Counted from the first letter of the stretch, positions 7,848 through 17,344 are shown. The stretch: 64,000 nt of DNA from Rhizobium mayense (GCF_030272705.1 NZ_JARFYM010000004.1:245578-309577), one strand, 5' to 3'. Numbers and translations: made by a program. Notes: generated by a model from the sequence alone, not told the origin.

Positions 7848-9341
7848 ATGCCTGCAAAATTTGCTTCCATATCTGTCTTGCTACTGGCGCTTTCCGCGTC
7901 GACCGCGCTGGCCCAGACCAAGGACACGCTGACCATCGATCTGCCAAATGATGCAGCGACGCTCGACCCGCATCTGCAGTGGAATACCGACAGCTACATC
8001 ATCTATCGAAACATCTTCGACAACCTTCTGACGCGCGACTCCAAGGGCGAGATCGTTCCGCAGATCGCCAAGTCCTGGAAGTATCTCGACGACAAGACGA
8101 TCGAGTTCCAGATCCGCGACGACGTGACCTTCCAGGACGGCACGAAGCTGACTGCGGACGACGTAGCGTTCTCGATCAACCGCATCATCGATCCGAAGCT
8201 GAAAAGCCCGCAGCTCTCGCAGTTCGACCAGATCGCCAAGGCCGAGACGACGAGCCCGACGGTCGTCAAGATGACCACTAAGTCCGCTTATCCGGCGCTG
8301 CTGGCCCAGCTCGTCAAGCTGTCCATCGTGCCGAAAGCCTATGTCGAGAAGGTCGGCGACCAGGAATTCAACCAGAAGCCCATGGGCTCCGGCCCTTACA
8401 AGATGACCAATTGGCAGAAGGGCGTTGAGACCGACCTGGAAGCCTATTCGAACTACTGGCGCGCCAAGCCACCGTTCCAGCATGTCGTTTTCCGCGCTGT
8501 GCCCGACGTCTCAACCCGCATCGCCGATTTGAAGACCGGCAAGGCGGATCTCATTCGCGACGTGCAGCCGGATCAGGCATCCAGCCTCAAGGAAGACCCT
8601 AATACGCAGTTGCTTTCCGGCCCTACCGAACGGATTGGCTATCTCTACATCAACGCTGAAGCCGGTCCTACGAAGGACCTTCGCGTCCGTCAGGCGATAG
8701 CCTATGCCATCGACAAGCAGGGTCTAGTCGATGCCCTGCTCGAGGGTTACGGCAAGCCGGTGGATGTCGTTGGAGCGGAGCCGGTTTTCGGGTTTACCGA
8801 TGAAGTCAAGGGCTATCCCTATGATCCCGCCAAGGCAGCCGAATTGATCAAGCAAGCCGGCGCGGAAGGCCAGACGATCGAATTTCTGACGTCGCCTTCG
8901 TATAGCCGCGCTCTTGTCGAGGCCATTCAGCAGATGATCAGTGAAGCCGGGCTGAAGGTCGAGATTTCCTCCAGCGATCAGGCTACATTCCTGAAGCGAC
9001 GTCAAGGCGATCCGGCCAATGCCGGCGGACTTGCCTTCGGCGCGTGGTCCTGTGCCTGCCAGGATGCCGACGGCATCATCTTTCCGCTTTTCCGCAGTGG
9101 CGGCATTTGGGCAAAGTACAAGAACGACAAGTATGACACCCTCGTGGACCAGGCGCGCTCTACGCTTGACCAGGAAAAGCGCAAGGATCTGTACAAGCAG
9201 GCCTATCAAATCCTTCAGCAGGATGTCCCTGGACTGGGGCTTTATCAGATCTATGCGCTCTACGGGGCGAACAAGAAGCTGAAGTGGGAGCCGACTGCCA
9301 ATGAAGCCATGTTCGTCATGGACATGAGCTGGCAACAGTAA
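7848..9341 (+). CDS. ABC transporter substrate-binding protein, family 5 (Dpp/Opp type)
   Basis: Starts at ATG 7848 with a clear Sec signal peptide (hydrophobic core LLLALSASTALAQ, residues 8-22), giving a 497-residue precursor. The mature protein has the family-5 features TLDPH and IVPQIAKSW near the start, then DVAFSINRI and MGSGPYK. It captures peptides or other amphipathic solutes in the periplasm and hands them to the permeases at 9357 and 10288. An in-frame ATG at 7815 would only add residues ahead of the leader, so I reject it. The ligand is unknown; nearby acylase and racemase genes suggest an acylated amino acid or short peptide. Confidence 0.9.
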   Translation: MPAKFASISVLLLALSASTALAQTKDTLTIDLPNDAATLDPHLQWNTDSYIIYRNIFDNLLTRDSKGEIVPQIAKSWKYLDDKTIEFQIRDDVTFQDGTKLTADDVAFSINRIIDPKLKSPQLSQFDQIAKAETTSPTVVKMTTKSAYPALLAQLVKLSIVPKAYVEKVGDQEFNQKPMGSGPYKMTNWQKGVETDLEAYSNYWRAKPPFQHVVFRAVPDVSTRIADLKTGKADLIRDVQPDQASSLKEDPNTQLLSGPTERIGYLYINAEAGPTKDLRVRQAIAYAIDKQGLVDALLEGYGKPVDVVGAEPVFGFTDEVKGYPYDPAKAAELIKQAGAEGQTIEFLTSPSYSRALVEAIQQMISEAGLKVEISSSDQATFLKRRQGDPANAGGLAFGAWSCACQDADGIIFPLFRSGGIWAKYKNDKYDTLVDQARSTLDQEKRKDLYKQAYQILQQDVPGLGLYQIYALYGANKKLKWEPTANEAMFVMDMSWQQ

Positions 9342-9356
9342 GGCGAGATAACGGCC

Positions 9357-10277
9357 ATGTTGAACTACGCCGTCCAGCGGTTGCTACAAGCTGTCGTCGC
9401 GATCTTTGGCGTTCTTACCATCGTCTTCGTCGTCATGCATCTCTCGGGGGATCCGACCTTGCTCCTCGTCCCCCAGGATGCTTCGGCGGAAATGATTGCG
9501 CAACTGCGCCATCAGCTTGGCTTCGACCAGCCGATCTGGGTACAATATCTGGAATATCTGAAGGGGTTGCTGCAGCTGGATTTCGGCAGTTCAGTCGTCC
9601 AGCGAGCCCCCGCCCTCGATATTGTTCTTTCCCGCGTGCCCTACACCGTCATGCTTGCCGCAGGGGCGCTGGTGGTCGCGATCGGCATGGGCATTCCGGC
9701 CGGCGTCATCATGGCGACGCGCCGCGGCAGCGCCATCGAACGGCTGCTGACCGGCATCGTGGTCACTGGTCAGAGCGTCCCCACCTTTCTCTCCGGCATC
9801 GTGCTGATCTTCGTCTTCGGCGTGACGCTGCGCTGGTTGCCGACCTCCGGCTCCGGCGACTTCGCCTCGCTGATCATGCCCTCGATAGCGCTTGGCGCGA
9901 TCTCCATGTCCACCTTCGCCCGCATGACCCGCATCTCGGTCATTGACGAACTCGGCAAGGACTATGTCCGCGCCGGGCGCGCCCGCGGCCTGTCGCTCGG
10001 CTCCGTGGTCGTCCGGCACGTATTGCGCAATGCAGCCATCCCGGTCATCACCATTGCCGCACTCGAAATCGGCAACCTGCTCGCCGGCGCCGTCATCATT
10101 GAGACAGTCTTTGCCTGGCCGGGCATAGGCCAGCTTGCCATCCAATCCATCCAGTCGCGCGACTTCCTGGTCGTCCAGGTCATCGTCCTTCTGATCTCCT
10201 TCGTTTATGTGCTGACCAGCGTGCTCGCCGACTTCGTCTACGCGCTCGTCGATCCGCGCATCCGCCTGATCCGCTGA
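9357..10277 (+). CDS. Dpp/Opp-type ABC permease subunit B
   Basis: A 306-residue inner-membrane permease of the DppB/OppB type, with a membrane segment starting at residue 8 and about six segments in all. The cytoplasmic coupling loop GRARGLSLGSVVVRHVLRN is the site where these permeases contact the ATPase. The LSGDPT motif after the first segment is typical of the B subunit. It lies 15 bp after the binding-protein gene and would pair with the C subunit at 10288. Confidence 0.9.
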   Translation: MLNYAVQRLLQAVVAIFGVLTIVFVVMHLSGDPTLLLVPQDASAEMIAQLRHQLGFDQPIWVQYLEYLKGLLQLDFGSSVVQRAPALDIVLSRVPYTVMLAAGALVVAIGMGIPAGVIMATRRGSAIERLLTGIVVTGQSVPTFLSGIVLIFVFGVTLRWLPTSGSGDFASLIMPSIALGAISMSTFARMTRISVIDELGKDYVRAGRARGLSLGSVVVRHVLRNAAIPVITIAALEIGNLLAGAVIIETVFAWPGIGQLAIQSIQSRDFLVVQVIVLLISFVYVLTSVLADFVYALVDPRIRLIR

Positions 10278-10287
10278 GGAGGCCGCC

Positions 10288-11151
10288 ATGACCTTCGCCG
10301 CCCTCACCATTGGAAACCGCCTTCGGCGCGTACCTCTTTCGGTCCTGTTGGTCGCATTCATTCTTCTGGTAATCGTTCTGCTCGCAGCCTTTGCTCCCTG
10401 GGTGGCTCCAGCTGATCCGAATAAGCAGACACTGCTCGCGCGCCTGAAGCCGCCAGGCTTCGAGTTACGCGGCTTCACCTATTGGCTCGGGACGGACGAT
10501 CTGGGGCGCGACCTGCTTTCACGCACGCTTTACGGCGCCCGAGTATCGCTTTCCGTAGCGGTGCTGTCCGTTGTCGTCTCGACGCTGGTCGGCGTAACAC
10601 TCGGCATGCTGGCCGGCTGGTTCCGCGGCAAGGTCGAGATCGCCATCATGCGGCTTGTCGATATCATGATGTCGATCCCGGCCATTCTTCTGGCAGTGCT
10701 CACCGTCGCCGTCCTTGGTCCCGGCTTCCTGAAGCTCGTGCTGGTACTCGGCCTTACCCGTTGGCCGCGTTATACGCGTGTCACTTATGCGCAGACATTG
10801 CAGGTTGCCAACCTGCCGTTCATCAAGGCATCCGAGCTTGCCGGTGCCGGGGCGGCGCGCATCCTCTTCCACCACGTCCTGCCGAACATCGCCGGACCAA
10901 TCCTGATCGTTGCGACCGCCGAATTCGGCCTCATGATCCTGATGGAAGCCGGCCTTTCCTTCCTCGGCCTCGGCATCCAGCCGCCCGCGGCAAGCTGGGG
11001 CTCCATCATGAGCGTCGGCCGCGAATATCTCGAACGCGCCTGGTGGATGGTGGCTTTTCCCGGCGCCTGCCTTTTTCTGCTGGTCTTCTCCGTTAACGTA
11101 TTGGGCGACTGGTTGCGTGACGAGATTGATCCTCGATCCCGCGTCCGTTGA
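10288..11151 (+). CDS. Dpp/Opp-type ABC permease subunit C
   Basis: A 287-residue DppC/OppC-type permease. A cytoplasmic N-terminus and first membrane segment (about residues 15-40) are followed by the family motif WLGTDDLGRDLLSR and the ATPase-contact loop ASELAGAGAARILFHHVLPN. It forms the translocation pore with the B subunit, 10 bp upstream. The AGGAGG site just before ATG 10288 is consistent with efficient co-translation. Confidence 0.9.
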   Translation: MTFAALTIGNRLRRVPLSVLLVAFILLVIVLLAAFAPWVAPADPNKQTLLARLKPPGFELRGFTYWLGTDDLGRDLLSRTLYGARVSLSVAVLSVVVSTLVGVTLGMLAGWFRGKVEIAIMRLVDIMMSIPAILLAVLTVAVLGPGFLKLVLVLGLTRWPRYTRVTYAQTLQVANLPFIKASELAGAGAARILFHHVLPNIAGPILIVATAEFGLMILMEAGLSFLGLGIQPPAASWGSIMSVGREYLERAWWMVAFPGACLFLLVFSVNVLGDWLRDEIDPRSRVR

Positions 11152-11168
11152 TCTCTGAGGTTTTTGCC

Positions 11169-11954
11169 ATGGAATTTGAAAACAAGACTATCGTCATCAC
11201 CGGCGCCGCCGGCATTTTCGGCCGCTGGATCGCTGCCTATTTCGCCAAGGAAGGCGCTAGGCTCTGCCTCAGCGATATCCGGATGGACGGGTTGGAAAGG
11301 GCGGTCGCGGAACTTGATCTGGATCGCTCGCAGGTTCTGCTGCACGCCACTGAGCTCACCAGCGACGCGTCCATGCTCGAACTCGTCGACCTCGTAAAGC
11401 GTGAATGGAGGGCCCCGGACATTCTCGTGAACAATGCCGGCATCTATACCCGCTTCAGCTTGCTCGACATGGAATTCTCTGACTGGGACCGCGTTTTCGG
11501 CGTAAATCTGCGCGCCCCTTTCGTTCTGTCGCGCGAATTCGCCAAACTGATGATCGCCGAAGGAAAGGCCGGGTCGATCATCAACATCTCCTCGGGCGCC
11601 GCCCGCAAGATGAACCAGAATTCGGTGCCCTACTGCACCTCGAAGACCGCAATTGAGCGGTTGACCAAGGGCTTCGCGATGGAGCTTGCCGAATACGGCA
11701 TCCGAGTCAATGTCGTCGAACCGGGCTTCGCGCCGGGCAGCGAGGTGAGCGAGCTTTCCGATGAATACGTCACCAACATGCTGAAGAACATCCCGCTCGG
11801 CCGCGCCAGCGGGCCGCAAGATGCGCCGGGCGCGATCGCCTATCTTTGCTCCGACAAGGCCGCCTTCATCACCGGCGCCGTTCTATCCGTCGACGGCGGC
11901 AATTCGATCGGCAACTACAAGCGCCCCGAACGCATAAAATCCGCAGGGGATTGA
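11169..11954 (+). CDS. Short-chain dehydrogenase/reductase embedded in the transporter operon
   Basis: A 261-residue classical SDR with the cofactor motif TGAAGIFG, NNAG at the strand-4 position, the serine of INISSGAA, and the YCTSK catalytic Tyr/Lys pair. The start is ATG 11169, preceded by TGAGG; an in-frame ATG 21 bp upstream gives a non-homologous extension. It lies between the permease and ATPase genes, 17 bp and 3 bp from its neighbours, so it is transcribed with the transporter. It probably oxidises or reduces an alcohol/ketone on the imported substrate or a breakdown product. The cofactor and substrate are not known. Confidence 0.88.
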   Translation: MEFENKTIVITGAAGIFGRWIAAYFAKEGARLCLSDIRMDGLERAVAELDLDRSQVLLHATELTSDASMLELVDLVKREWRAPDILVNNAGIYTRFSLLDMEFSDWDRVFGVNLRAPFVLSREFAKLMIAEGKAGSIINISSGAARKMNQNSVPYCTSKTAIERLTKGFAMELAEYGIRVNVVEPGFAPGSEVSELSDEYVTNMLKNIPLGRASGPQDAPGAIAYLCSDKAAFITGAVLSVDGGNSIGNYKRPERIKSAGD

Positions 11955-11957
11955 GCC

Positions 11958-12956
11958 ATGAATTCTGTCGCAAATCCGCTGCTCACAGTTGAGGGGCTGA
12001 CCATTAACATCGGGCAGGCCAAAGTCGTCGACGATGTCTCCTTTACCGTCGCGCCGGGCAAGGTCTTGGCGTTGGTGGGCGAGTCGGGTTGCGGCAAGTC
12101 GCTGACATCCTATGCCATGCTCGGCCTTTTGCCGCCCGCCGCCCGCCGCAGCAGTGGCCGGATCGTGCTGGGAGACACTGACCTCGCAGCCATGTCGGAA
12201 CGGCAGTTCCGAAAGGCACGCGGCAAGGATATTTCCATCATTTTCCAGGAGCCGAGCGCATCCCTCGATCCGCTGACCACCGTCGGCGCGCAGATCGCCG
12301 AGGCGTACTCGGTTCATCACGGCGTCTCGAAGACCGAGGCTTATGAGAAGGCTCGGCAGATGCTGATCGATGTCGGCATTCCTGATCCGACCAGGCGGCT
12401 CGATCAATATCCCTTCGAGCTTTCCGGCGGCATGTGCCAGCGCATCATGATCTCGATCGCCCTGATCAACGGCCCGCGCCTTCTTGTCGCCGACGAGCCG
12501 ACCACAGCGCTCGATGTGACCATCCAGGCGCAAATCCTCGACCTCATGAAGAAGCTGGTTGCCGAACGCGGCACGGCGATCGTGCTGATCACCCATGACA
12601 TGGGTGTGGTCGCCGACATCGCCGACGAGGTGGCGGTGATGTATGCCGGCCGTATCGCAGAGATCGCGCCCGTCCATGCCCTGTTCCGCGAGCCCAAGCA
12701 CCCATACACCGCGCTTCTGCTTGCCAGCGTTCCGAAACTTGATGACGCGCCGAAGGCGGATCTGGCGACCATCGAGGGGACAGTGCCGACGCCAAACGAA
12801 TTCGGCGCCGGTTGTCGTTTCGCGGACCGTTGTCCGCTTGTGACCGACAAGTGTTGGACGGAACAGCCGCCGTTGATCGCTTGTGGGGACAAGAGGCATC
12901 GTTCCGCCTGCTGGCATGTCGATCGCATGGCCGAAATCAGCGGGGTGGCGGCATGA
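11958..12956 (+). CDS. Dpp/Opp-type ABC ATP-binding subunit D
   Basis: A 332-residue ATPase with Walker A GESGCGKS, Q-loop FQEPSASLDP, signature LSGGMCQR, Walker B LLVADEPTTALD and H-loop ITHDMG, plus the Cys-rich C-terminal extension (CRFADRCPLV ... C ... C) of oligopeptide ATPases, which often carries an iron-sulfur-type cysteine set. It pairs with subunit F. Its last four bases overlap the next start (ATGA), implying translational coupling. Confidence 0.92.
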   Translation: MNSVANPLLTVEGLTINIGQAKVVDDVSFTVAPGKVLALVGESGCGKSLTSYAMLGLLPPAARRSSGRIVLGDTDLAAMSERQFRKARGKDISIIFQEPSASLDPLTTVGAQIAEAYSVHHGVSKTEAYEKARQMLIDVGIPDPTRRLDQYPFELSGGMCQRIMISIALINGPRLLVADEPTTALDVTIQAQILDLMKKLVAERGTAIVLITHDMGVVADIADEVAVMYAGRIAEIAPVHALFREPKHPYTALLLASVPKLDDAPKADLATIEGTVPTPNEFGAGCRFADRCPLVTDKCWTEQPPLIACGDKRHRSACWHVDRMAEISGVAA

Positions 12957-13930
12957 GCGGCGCACATAAAGTTCTGGAAATCCGTGATATCGCCGTTCAT
13001 TTCGGCGGTCGCGGCGGCTTCCTGTCGAAGCCTGGCCCCGTCGTGAAGGCCGTCAACGGCGTCGACCTGGAGATCGGCCGCGCCGAGACTGTTGCACTGG
13101 TCGGTGAATCCGGCTGCGGCAAGTCCACGCTGTCCAACACGATCGTCGGCCTGCAGGCACCGGTCTCCGGCAGCATCAAGGTCAGCGGCGAGGAAGTCGT
13201 GGCTGCCGACCGCAAAAAGCTCAATGACATCCGCCGCAAAGTGCAGATGATTTTTCAAGATCCGGCGCTGTCTCTCGACCCGCGCTCGACGGTGGGTGCT
13301 ACGATCGCCGAACCGCTGATCGTCCGCGGCGTTGCCAAGGGCAAGGAGCTGAAAGCACGCGTCGCGACGCTGCTCCAGCAAGTGGGCCTCAGGGCTGAAC
13401 ATGCGGACCGCTATCCGCATCAGTTCTCCGGTGGCCAGCGCCAGCGCGTGGTCATTGCCCGCGCGCTGGCGCTCGAGCCGGACCTCGTCATCTGTGACGA
13501 GCCGGTCTCGGCGCTCGATGTCTCGGTGCGGGCGCAGATCCTGAACCTGCTGGTCGCCCTGCAGAAGCGCACCGGCGTTTCCTATCTTTTCGTGTCTCAC
13601 GATCTCGGTGTGGTGCGGCATATCTGCGACCGCGTCGTCGTTATGTATCTCGGCCGTTTCGTGGAGATGGCAGACCGGGATACGTTCTTCGCCAACCCCA
13701 AACACCCCTACACGAAGGCGTTGATGTCGGCTGTGCCGGAGGCCGATCCTGTCGTTCAGCGTTCGAAGGAACGGATCATCCTCGGCGGCGACCTCCCAAG
13801 TCCGGCGAACATCCCCTCGGGCTGCGCCTTCCACACACGTTGCCCGCTGGCGACCGAGATCTGCACAAAAACGCGACCGGAACTTACTTCTCGCCCCGAT
13901 GGGGCGCGTGTCGCCTGTCACCACGCGTAG
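12953..13930 (+). CDS. Dpp/Opp-type ABC ATP-binding subunit F
   Basis: A 325-residue partner ATPase starting at ATG 12953, overlapping the upstream stop. Motifs are Walker A GESGCGKS, Q-loop FQDPALSLDPR, signature FSGGQRQR, Walker B LVICDEPVSALD and H-loop VSHDLG, with the C-terminal CAFHTRCPLA oligopeptide-ATPase extension. With subunit D it completes a full Dpp-type importer (binding protein, two permeases, two ATPases). The DppF-type FLSKPGP insertion before the ABC core is normal for this family. Confidence 0.92.
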   Translation: MSGAHKVLEIRDIAVHFGGRGGFLSKPGPVVKAVNGVDLEIGRAETVALVGESGCGKSTLSNTIVGLQAPVSGSIKVSGEEVVAADRKKLNDIRRKVQMIFQDPALSLDPRSTVGATIAEPLIVRGVAKGKELKARVATLLQQVGLRAEHADRYPHQFSGGQRQRVVIARALALEPDLVICDEPVSALDVSVRAQILNLLVALQKRTGVSYLFVSHDLGVVRHICDRVVVMYLGRFVEMADRDTFFANPKHPYTKALMSAVPEADPVVQRSKERIILGGDLPSPANIPSGCAFHTRCPLATEICTKTRPELTSRPDGARVACHHA

Positions 13931-13957
13931 CCGCAACCACACGAAAAGAATGCCACG

Positions 13958-16324
13958 ATGAACGATGCCCCAATGACCGTCACGCTCCAAGTCCCCGGCC
14001 TCGATGCCGAGGCTGAGATCCGCATCGATCGCTGGGGCATTCCCCACATCAGAGCGGCGACCGAGAAGGATCTGTTTTTCGCGCAAGGCTTCAATGCCGC
14101 CCGGGACCGGCTGTGGCAGCTCGATCTCTGGCGCAAGCGCGGCCTCGGCTTGCTGGCCGCCGATTTCGGCCCCGGTTATCTGGCGCAGGACCATGCCGCC
14201 CGGCATTTCCTCTATCGCGGTGACATGTCGCCGGAATGGAGGGCTTACGCACCGGATACGGAAGCTATCTGCACTGCCTTCACCGCCGGCATCAACGCCT
14301 ATATCGCGCTCTGCGAGGCCGAACCCGACCGCCTGCCTCCGGAGTTCGCCGTCTTCGCCACCAGGCCCGCCCGCTGGCAGCCGTCCGACGTCGTGCGCGT
14401 CCGAAGCCATGCGCTCACCCGCAACGGGCTCTCCGAAATCCTGCGCGCCAACATCATGGCGCTCGCCGACGCAGAGACCGATCTGCTTCGTTACGAGATC
14501 GAACCGCCGGTCGAACCGAAGCCGGCCGATGGCATCGTGCTCGCCGATATTCCGCTCGAGGCGACCCGCATGTTCAAACTGGCCACAGCCCCCGTCACCT
14601 TCGATAGGGCCCGCCTTGCCGCCACCCTGGACGACGTCTGGAAGTGGACGGAGGTGACCGATTTGGGCGACATAATCCAGCGTGTCGCGGAAGAAGGCTC
14701 CAACAACTGGGCCGTCCACGGCTCACGTACGGAAACCGGCCGCCCGATCCTCGCAAGCGACCCGCACCGGGCACATGCCGTGCCGTCGTTGCGTTACCTC
14801 GTGCATCTCCAGGCGGCAGGCTTCAACGCCATCGGCACGGGCGAGCCCACCGCTCCGGGCATTTCGCTCGGCCATAATGAAAAGATTGCCTTTGGTCTCA
14901 CCATCTTCGGTGCCGACCAGGAAGACGTCTATGTCTACGAGACGAAGGACGGCGATCCGGAGCAATATCGCTACGGCGATGGCTGGGACACCATCGACCG
15001 CGTTTCTGAAACCTTCGAAGTCAAGGGCTATGACGACCAGACACTGGTTCTGTCCTTCACCCGCCATGGTCCGATCCTGCATGAGGATCGGACAAAGCGT
15101 CTGGCGATTGCCATGCGCTCCGTCTGGCTGTCACCCGGCTCGGCCGCCTATCTCGGCAGCCTGTCCTATATGCGCACCAATACCGTGACGGCCTTTTCAG
15201 AGAGCCTTTCTCATTGGGGAACGCCTTCGGTCAACCATGTCAGCGCTGACGTGAATGGAAATATCGGCTGGTTCACCGCGGGTTTCACGCCCGTGCGGCG
15301 CAATTGGGAAGGCCTGTTGCCGGTACCCGGCCATGGGTCCCATGAATGGGATGGCTTCCTGCCGGCCGATCAGCTTCCGCGCAAATACAATCCGGCCGAA
15401 GGTTTCGTGGCCTCCGCCAACGAAATGAACCTCCCCGCCGATCGCGATCCGAAGGCGCCGTCTGTCGGTCACGAATGGGCGGAGGTCAGCCGCGCGCAAC
15501 GGATCAGATCCGTCCTGAGCGCCGACCCGAAGCACTCGCTGAAAGCCTCGATGGCACTGCAGACGGACGTGTATTCCCGTCCCGCCGCCACGATATGCGG
15601 CTTGCTCGCGAAGATTTCCGGACGTGAGTCCCTCAACGCCCAACAGAAACGGTCGGTGGATCTGTTCAAGAACTGGGATCACCGCCTCGAGGCGACGAGC
15701 GCACCAGCAGCCTTGTTCGAGGTTTGGTGGATGAAACACCTGCGGCCGGCGCTGCTTGCGAAATTTGCCCCGAATGCGACCGTTCGGCAGCTGCTCCTGC
15801 CGGGTGATGTCGATCGGATGCTCTCTTTTCTGACCGCGCCTGGCGAACGCTGGAGCGCCACTGAGCGGGACGAGATGTTGCTTTCGACGCTTTCTGCTGG
15901 CTTTGCCGATTGCGAAAAACGTCTCGGCGCCGATCCGGTGGCCTGGGCATGGGGGAGCCTGCATAAGGCGCTCTTCGAGCACGCGACCAGTCGCGTGAAG
16001 ACGGAAAACGCAGCCGAATGGAATGTCGGCCCACTGTCGCTCGGCGGGAGCCGCTCGACGCCGATGCATGCCGGCTATCGGATGAGCGATTTCGGTGTCA
16101 ATGCCGGAGCATCCGTGCGTCTCGTCATGGATGTGGGTGATTGGGACAACAGCGTCTGCGTCAACACGCCCGGCCAGTCCGGTGACCCGCGCTCGCCCCA
16201 TTACGACGACCTCGCGGAGCCCTGGTCGAAAGGCGAATACGTGCCGCTTGCGTTCAGTCGGCCTCAAGTCGACGCCATGACCGCCACCTTGATACGGCTC
16301 GTCCCCGTTTCAGACGAAGTCTGA
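13958..16324 (+). CDS. Penicillin acylase family Ntn-hydrolase without signal peptide
   Basis: A 788-residue protein of the penicillin G acylase/AHL acylase family. The N-terminal DRWGIPHI and QGFNAARDRLWQLDL motifs mark the alpha chain. The autoprocessing nucleophile is Ser248 in GSNNWAV, which becomes the N-terminus of the beta chain after self-cleavage. Characterised relatives hydrolyse the amide of penicillins, cephalosporins or acyl-homoserine lactones and are usually exported. This one starts MNDAPMTVTL, with no hydrophobic leader, so it should act in the cytoplasm on material brought in by the adjacent Dpp-type importer. It is the last gene of the operon, 27 bp after the ATPase gene. 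Confidence 0.88.
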   Translation: MNDAPMTVTLQVPGLDAEAEIRIDRWGIPHIRAATEKDLFFAQGFNAARDRLWQLDLWRKRGLGLLAADFGPGYLAQDHAARHFLYRGDMSPEWRAYAPDTEAICTAFTAGINAYIALCEAEPDRLPPEFAVFATRPARWQPSDVVRVRSHALTRNGLSEILRANIMALADAETDLLRYEIEPPVEPKPADGIVLADIPLEATRMFKLATAPVTFDRARLAATLDDVWKWTEVTDLGDIIQRVAEEGSNNWAVHGSRTETGRPILASDPHRAHAVPSLRYLVHLQAAGFNAIGTGEPTAPGISLGHNEKIAFGLTIFGADQEDVYVYETKDGDPEQYRYGDGWDTIDRVSETFEVKGYDDQTLVLSFTRHGPILHEDRTKRLAIAMRSVWLSPGSAAYLGSLSYMRTNTVTAFSESLSHWGTPSVNHVSADVNGNIGWFTAGFTPVRRNWEGLLPVPGHGSHEWDGFLPADQLPRKYNPAEGFVASANEMNLPADRDPKAPSVGHEWAEVSRAQRIRSVLSADPKHSLKASMALQTDVYSRPAATICGLLAKISGRESLNAQQKRSVDLFKNWDHRLEATSAPAALFEVWWMKHLRPALLAKFAPNATVRQLLLPGDVDRMLSFLTAPGERWSATERDEMLLSTLSAGFADCEKRLGADPVAWAWGSLHKALFEHATSRVKTENAAEWNVGPLSLGGSRSTPMHAGYRMSDFGVNAGASVRLVMDVGDWDNSVCVNTPGQSGDPRSPHYDDLAEPWSKGEYVPLAFSRPQVDAMTATLIRLVPVSDEV

Positions 16325-16429
16325 CTTGCATGAAGCTGCCCGTTCAGATTGCCGACGCCAATGTGAGCGCCCTTCTCGGCACATTGCGCGAAGGCTTGTT
16401 TGCGACGTGGGCGATGCGGACGTCATAGA

Positions 16430-17344
16430 TCATTGAATGGTTGCCGACGCCATCGGTGTATCGAGCGTCAGGCTCGCGCTCTCCATCAAGGTTTGGCTCA
16501 GCAGATTGACCAGCGGCCGAATGACGTGCTGGAGCTCCGGCACGTCTCCTATGACGGAGACTTCCGTCGCCGGCAGCGGCGGCCATTGATCCGATGGTCG
16601 CAGGACCTGTACTCCCGGCTGCACGAAAGACTTTCCAAGAACCGTGACCCCGAGGCCGCCGGCAACGGCAGCTCGCGTACCGATCAGGTTGCTTGCCGTG
16701 CAGGCGGTGACCCATTCACGGCCGATCGCATCAAGGGTCTCGGTCATAATGGCTCGATACATGCAAGGCGGACGCATCATGACGAGACGCGCCGGCGCCT
16801 TTGCATCGGGTTGATAGTCCGGGCCAGCAATCCAGACGAGGGGTTCGCGCCAGATCACCTGACCAGCGTGGGATGAGCTCTCTTCTCGAGTCTTGGCAAT
16901 GACGACGTCGAGGCGCCCGGCATCGTACTCGGCAAATAGCTCCTCGCTTGTCGTCGTATTCAGCTCAAGCTCGATGCCGGGAAACTCGCGGCAGAACCGC
17001 GCCAGGACGGCGGGCAGCTGGGTATGAACCAAATTTTCGGAGATGCCGAGCCGTAACAGCGAAACTGGTGCCGGACTGCGCATCTCGTCAATAAAGGCCT
17101 CGTATTGGGCCAGCAGACGCTTACCGGCGAGGAGCAGCCGTTCCCCGCTGCGCGTCAAGCTGATCGACCGGCTCGTGCGGTTGAGGACACGCATCTGCAG
17201 CACTTCTTCGAGGCGCAGAACTTTCTGGCTTACGGCGGACTGAGACCGGCCAACGACCTCGGCGGCTGCCGTGAAGCTTCCCGCTTCCGCAACAGCGATG
17301 AATGCCCGCAGCAGGTCGAGTTCAAGATCGGGCGGTGTGTCCAT
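16430..17344 (-). CDS. LysR-family transcriptional regulator
   Basis: A 304-residue LysR protein with the helix-turn-helix at residues 10-65 (AGSFTAAAEVVGRSQSAVSQKV) and an effector domain from about residue 90. It is convergent with the acylase operon and divergent from the SnoaL-like gene at 17484, with 139 bp between the two starts. That arrangement suggests control of the SnoaL-like gene and possibly the operon. The effector is unknown. Confidence 0.88.
   Translation of the reverse strand: MDTPPDLELDLLRAFIAVAEAGSFTAAAEVVGRSQSAVSQKVLRLEEVLQMRVLNRTSRSISLTRSGERLLLAGKRLLAQYEAFIDEMRSPAPVSLLRLGISENLVHTQLPAVLARFCREFPGIELELNTTTSEELFAEYDAGRLDVVIAKTREESSSHAGQVIWREPLVWIAGPDYQPDAKAPARLVMMRPPCMYRAIMTETLDAIGREWVTACTASNLIGTRAAVAGGLGVTVLGKSFVQPGVQVLRPSDQWPPLPATEVSVIGDVPELQHVIRPLVNLLSQTLMESASLTLDTPMASATIQ

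Noticed and set aside
12404..14719. A 771-codon open frame on the minus strand
   Set aside because: It lies antisense to two ATPase genes and the acylase, has no recognisable motifs or ribosome site, and is the kind of long shadow frame produced by GC-rich codon bias.
16330..16428. Small plus-strand open frame of 32 codons right after the acylase
   Set aside because: No ribosome-binding site precedes its ATG and the peptide shows no recognisable feature; chance is sufficient.
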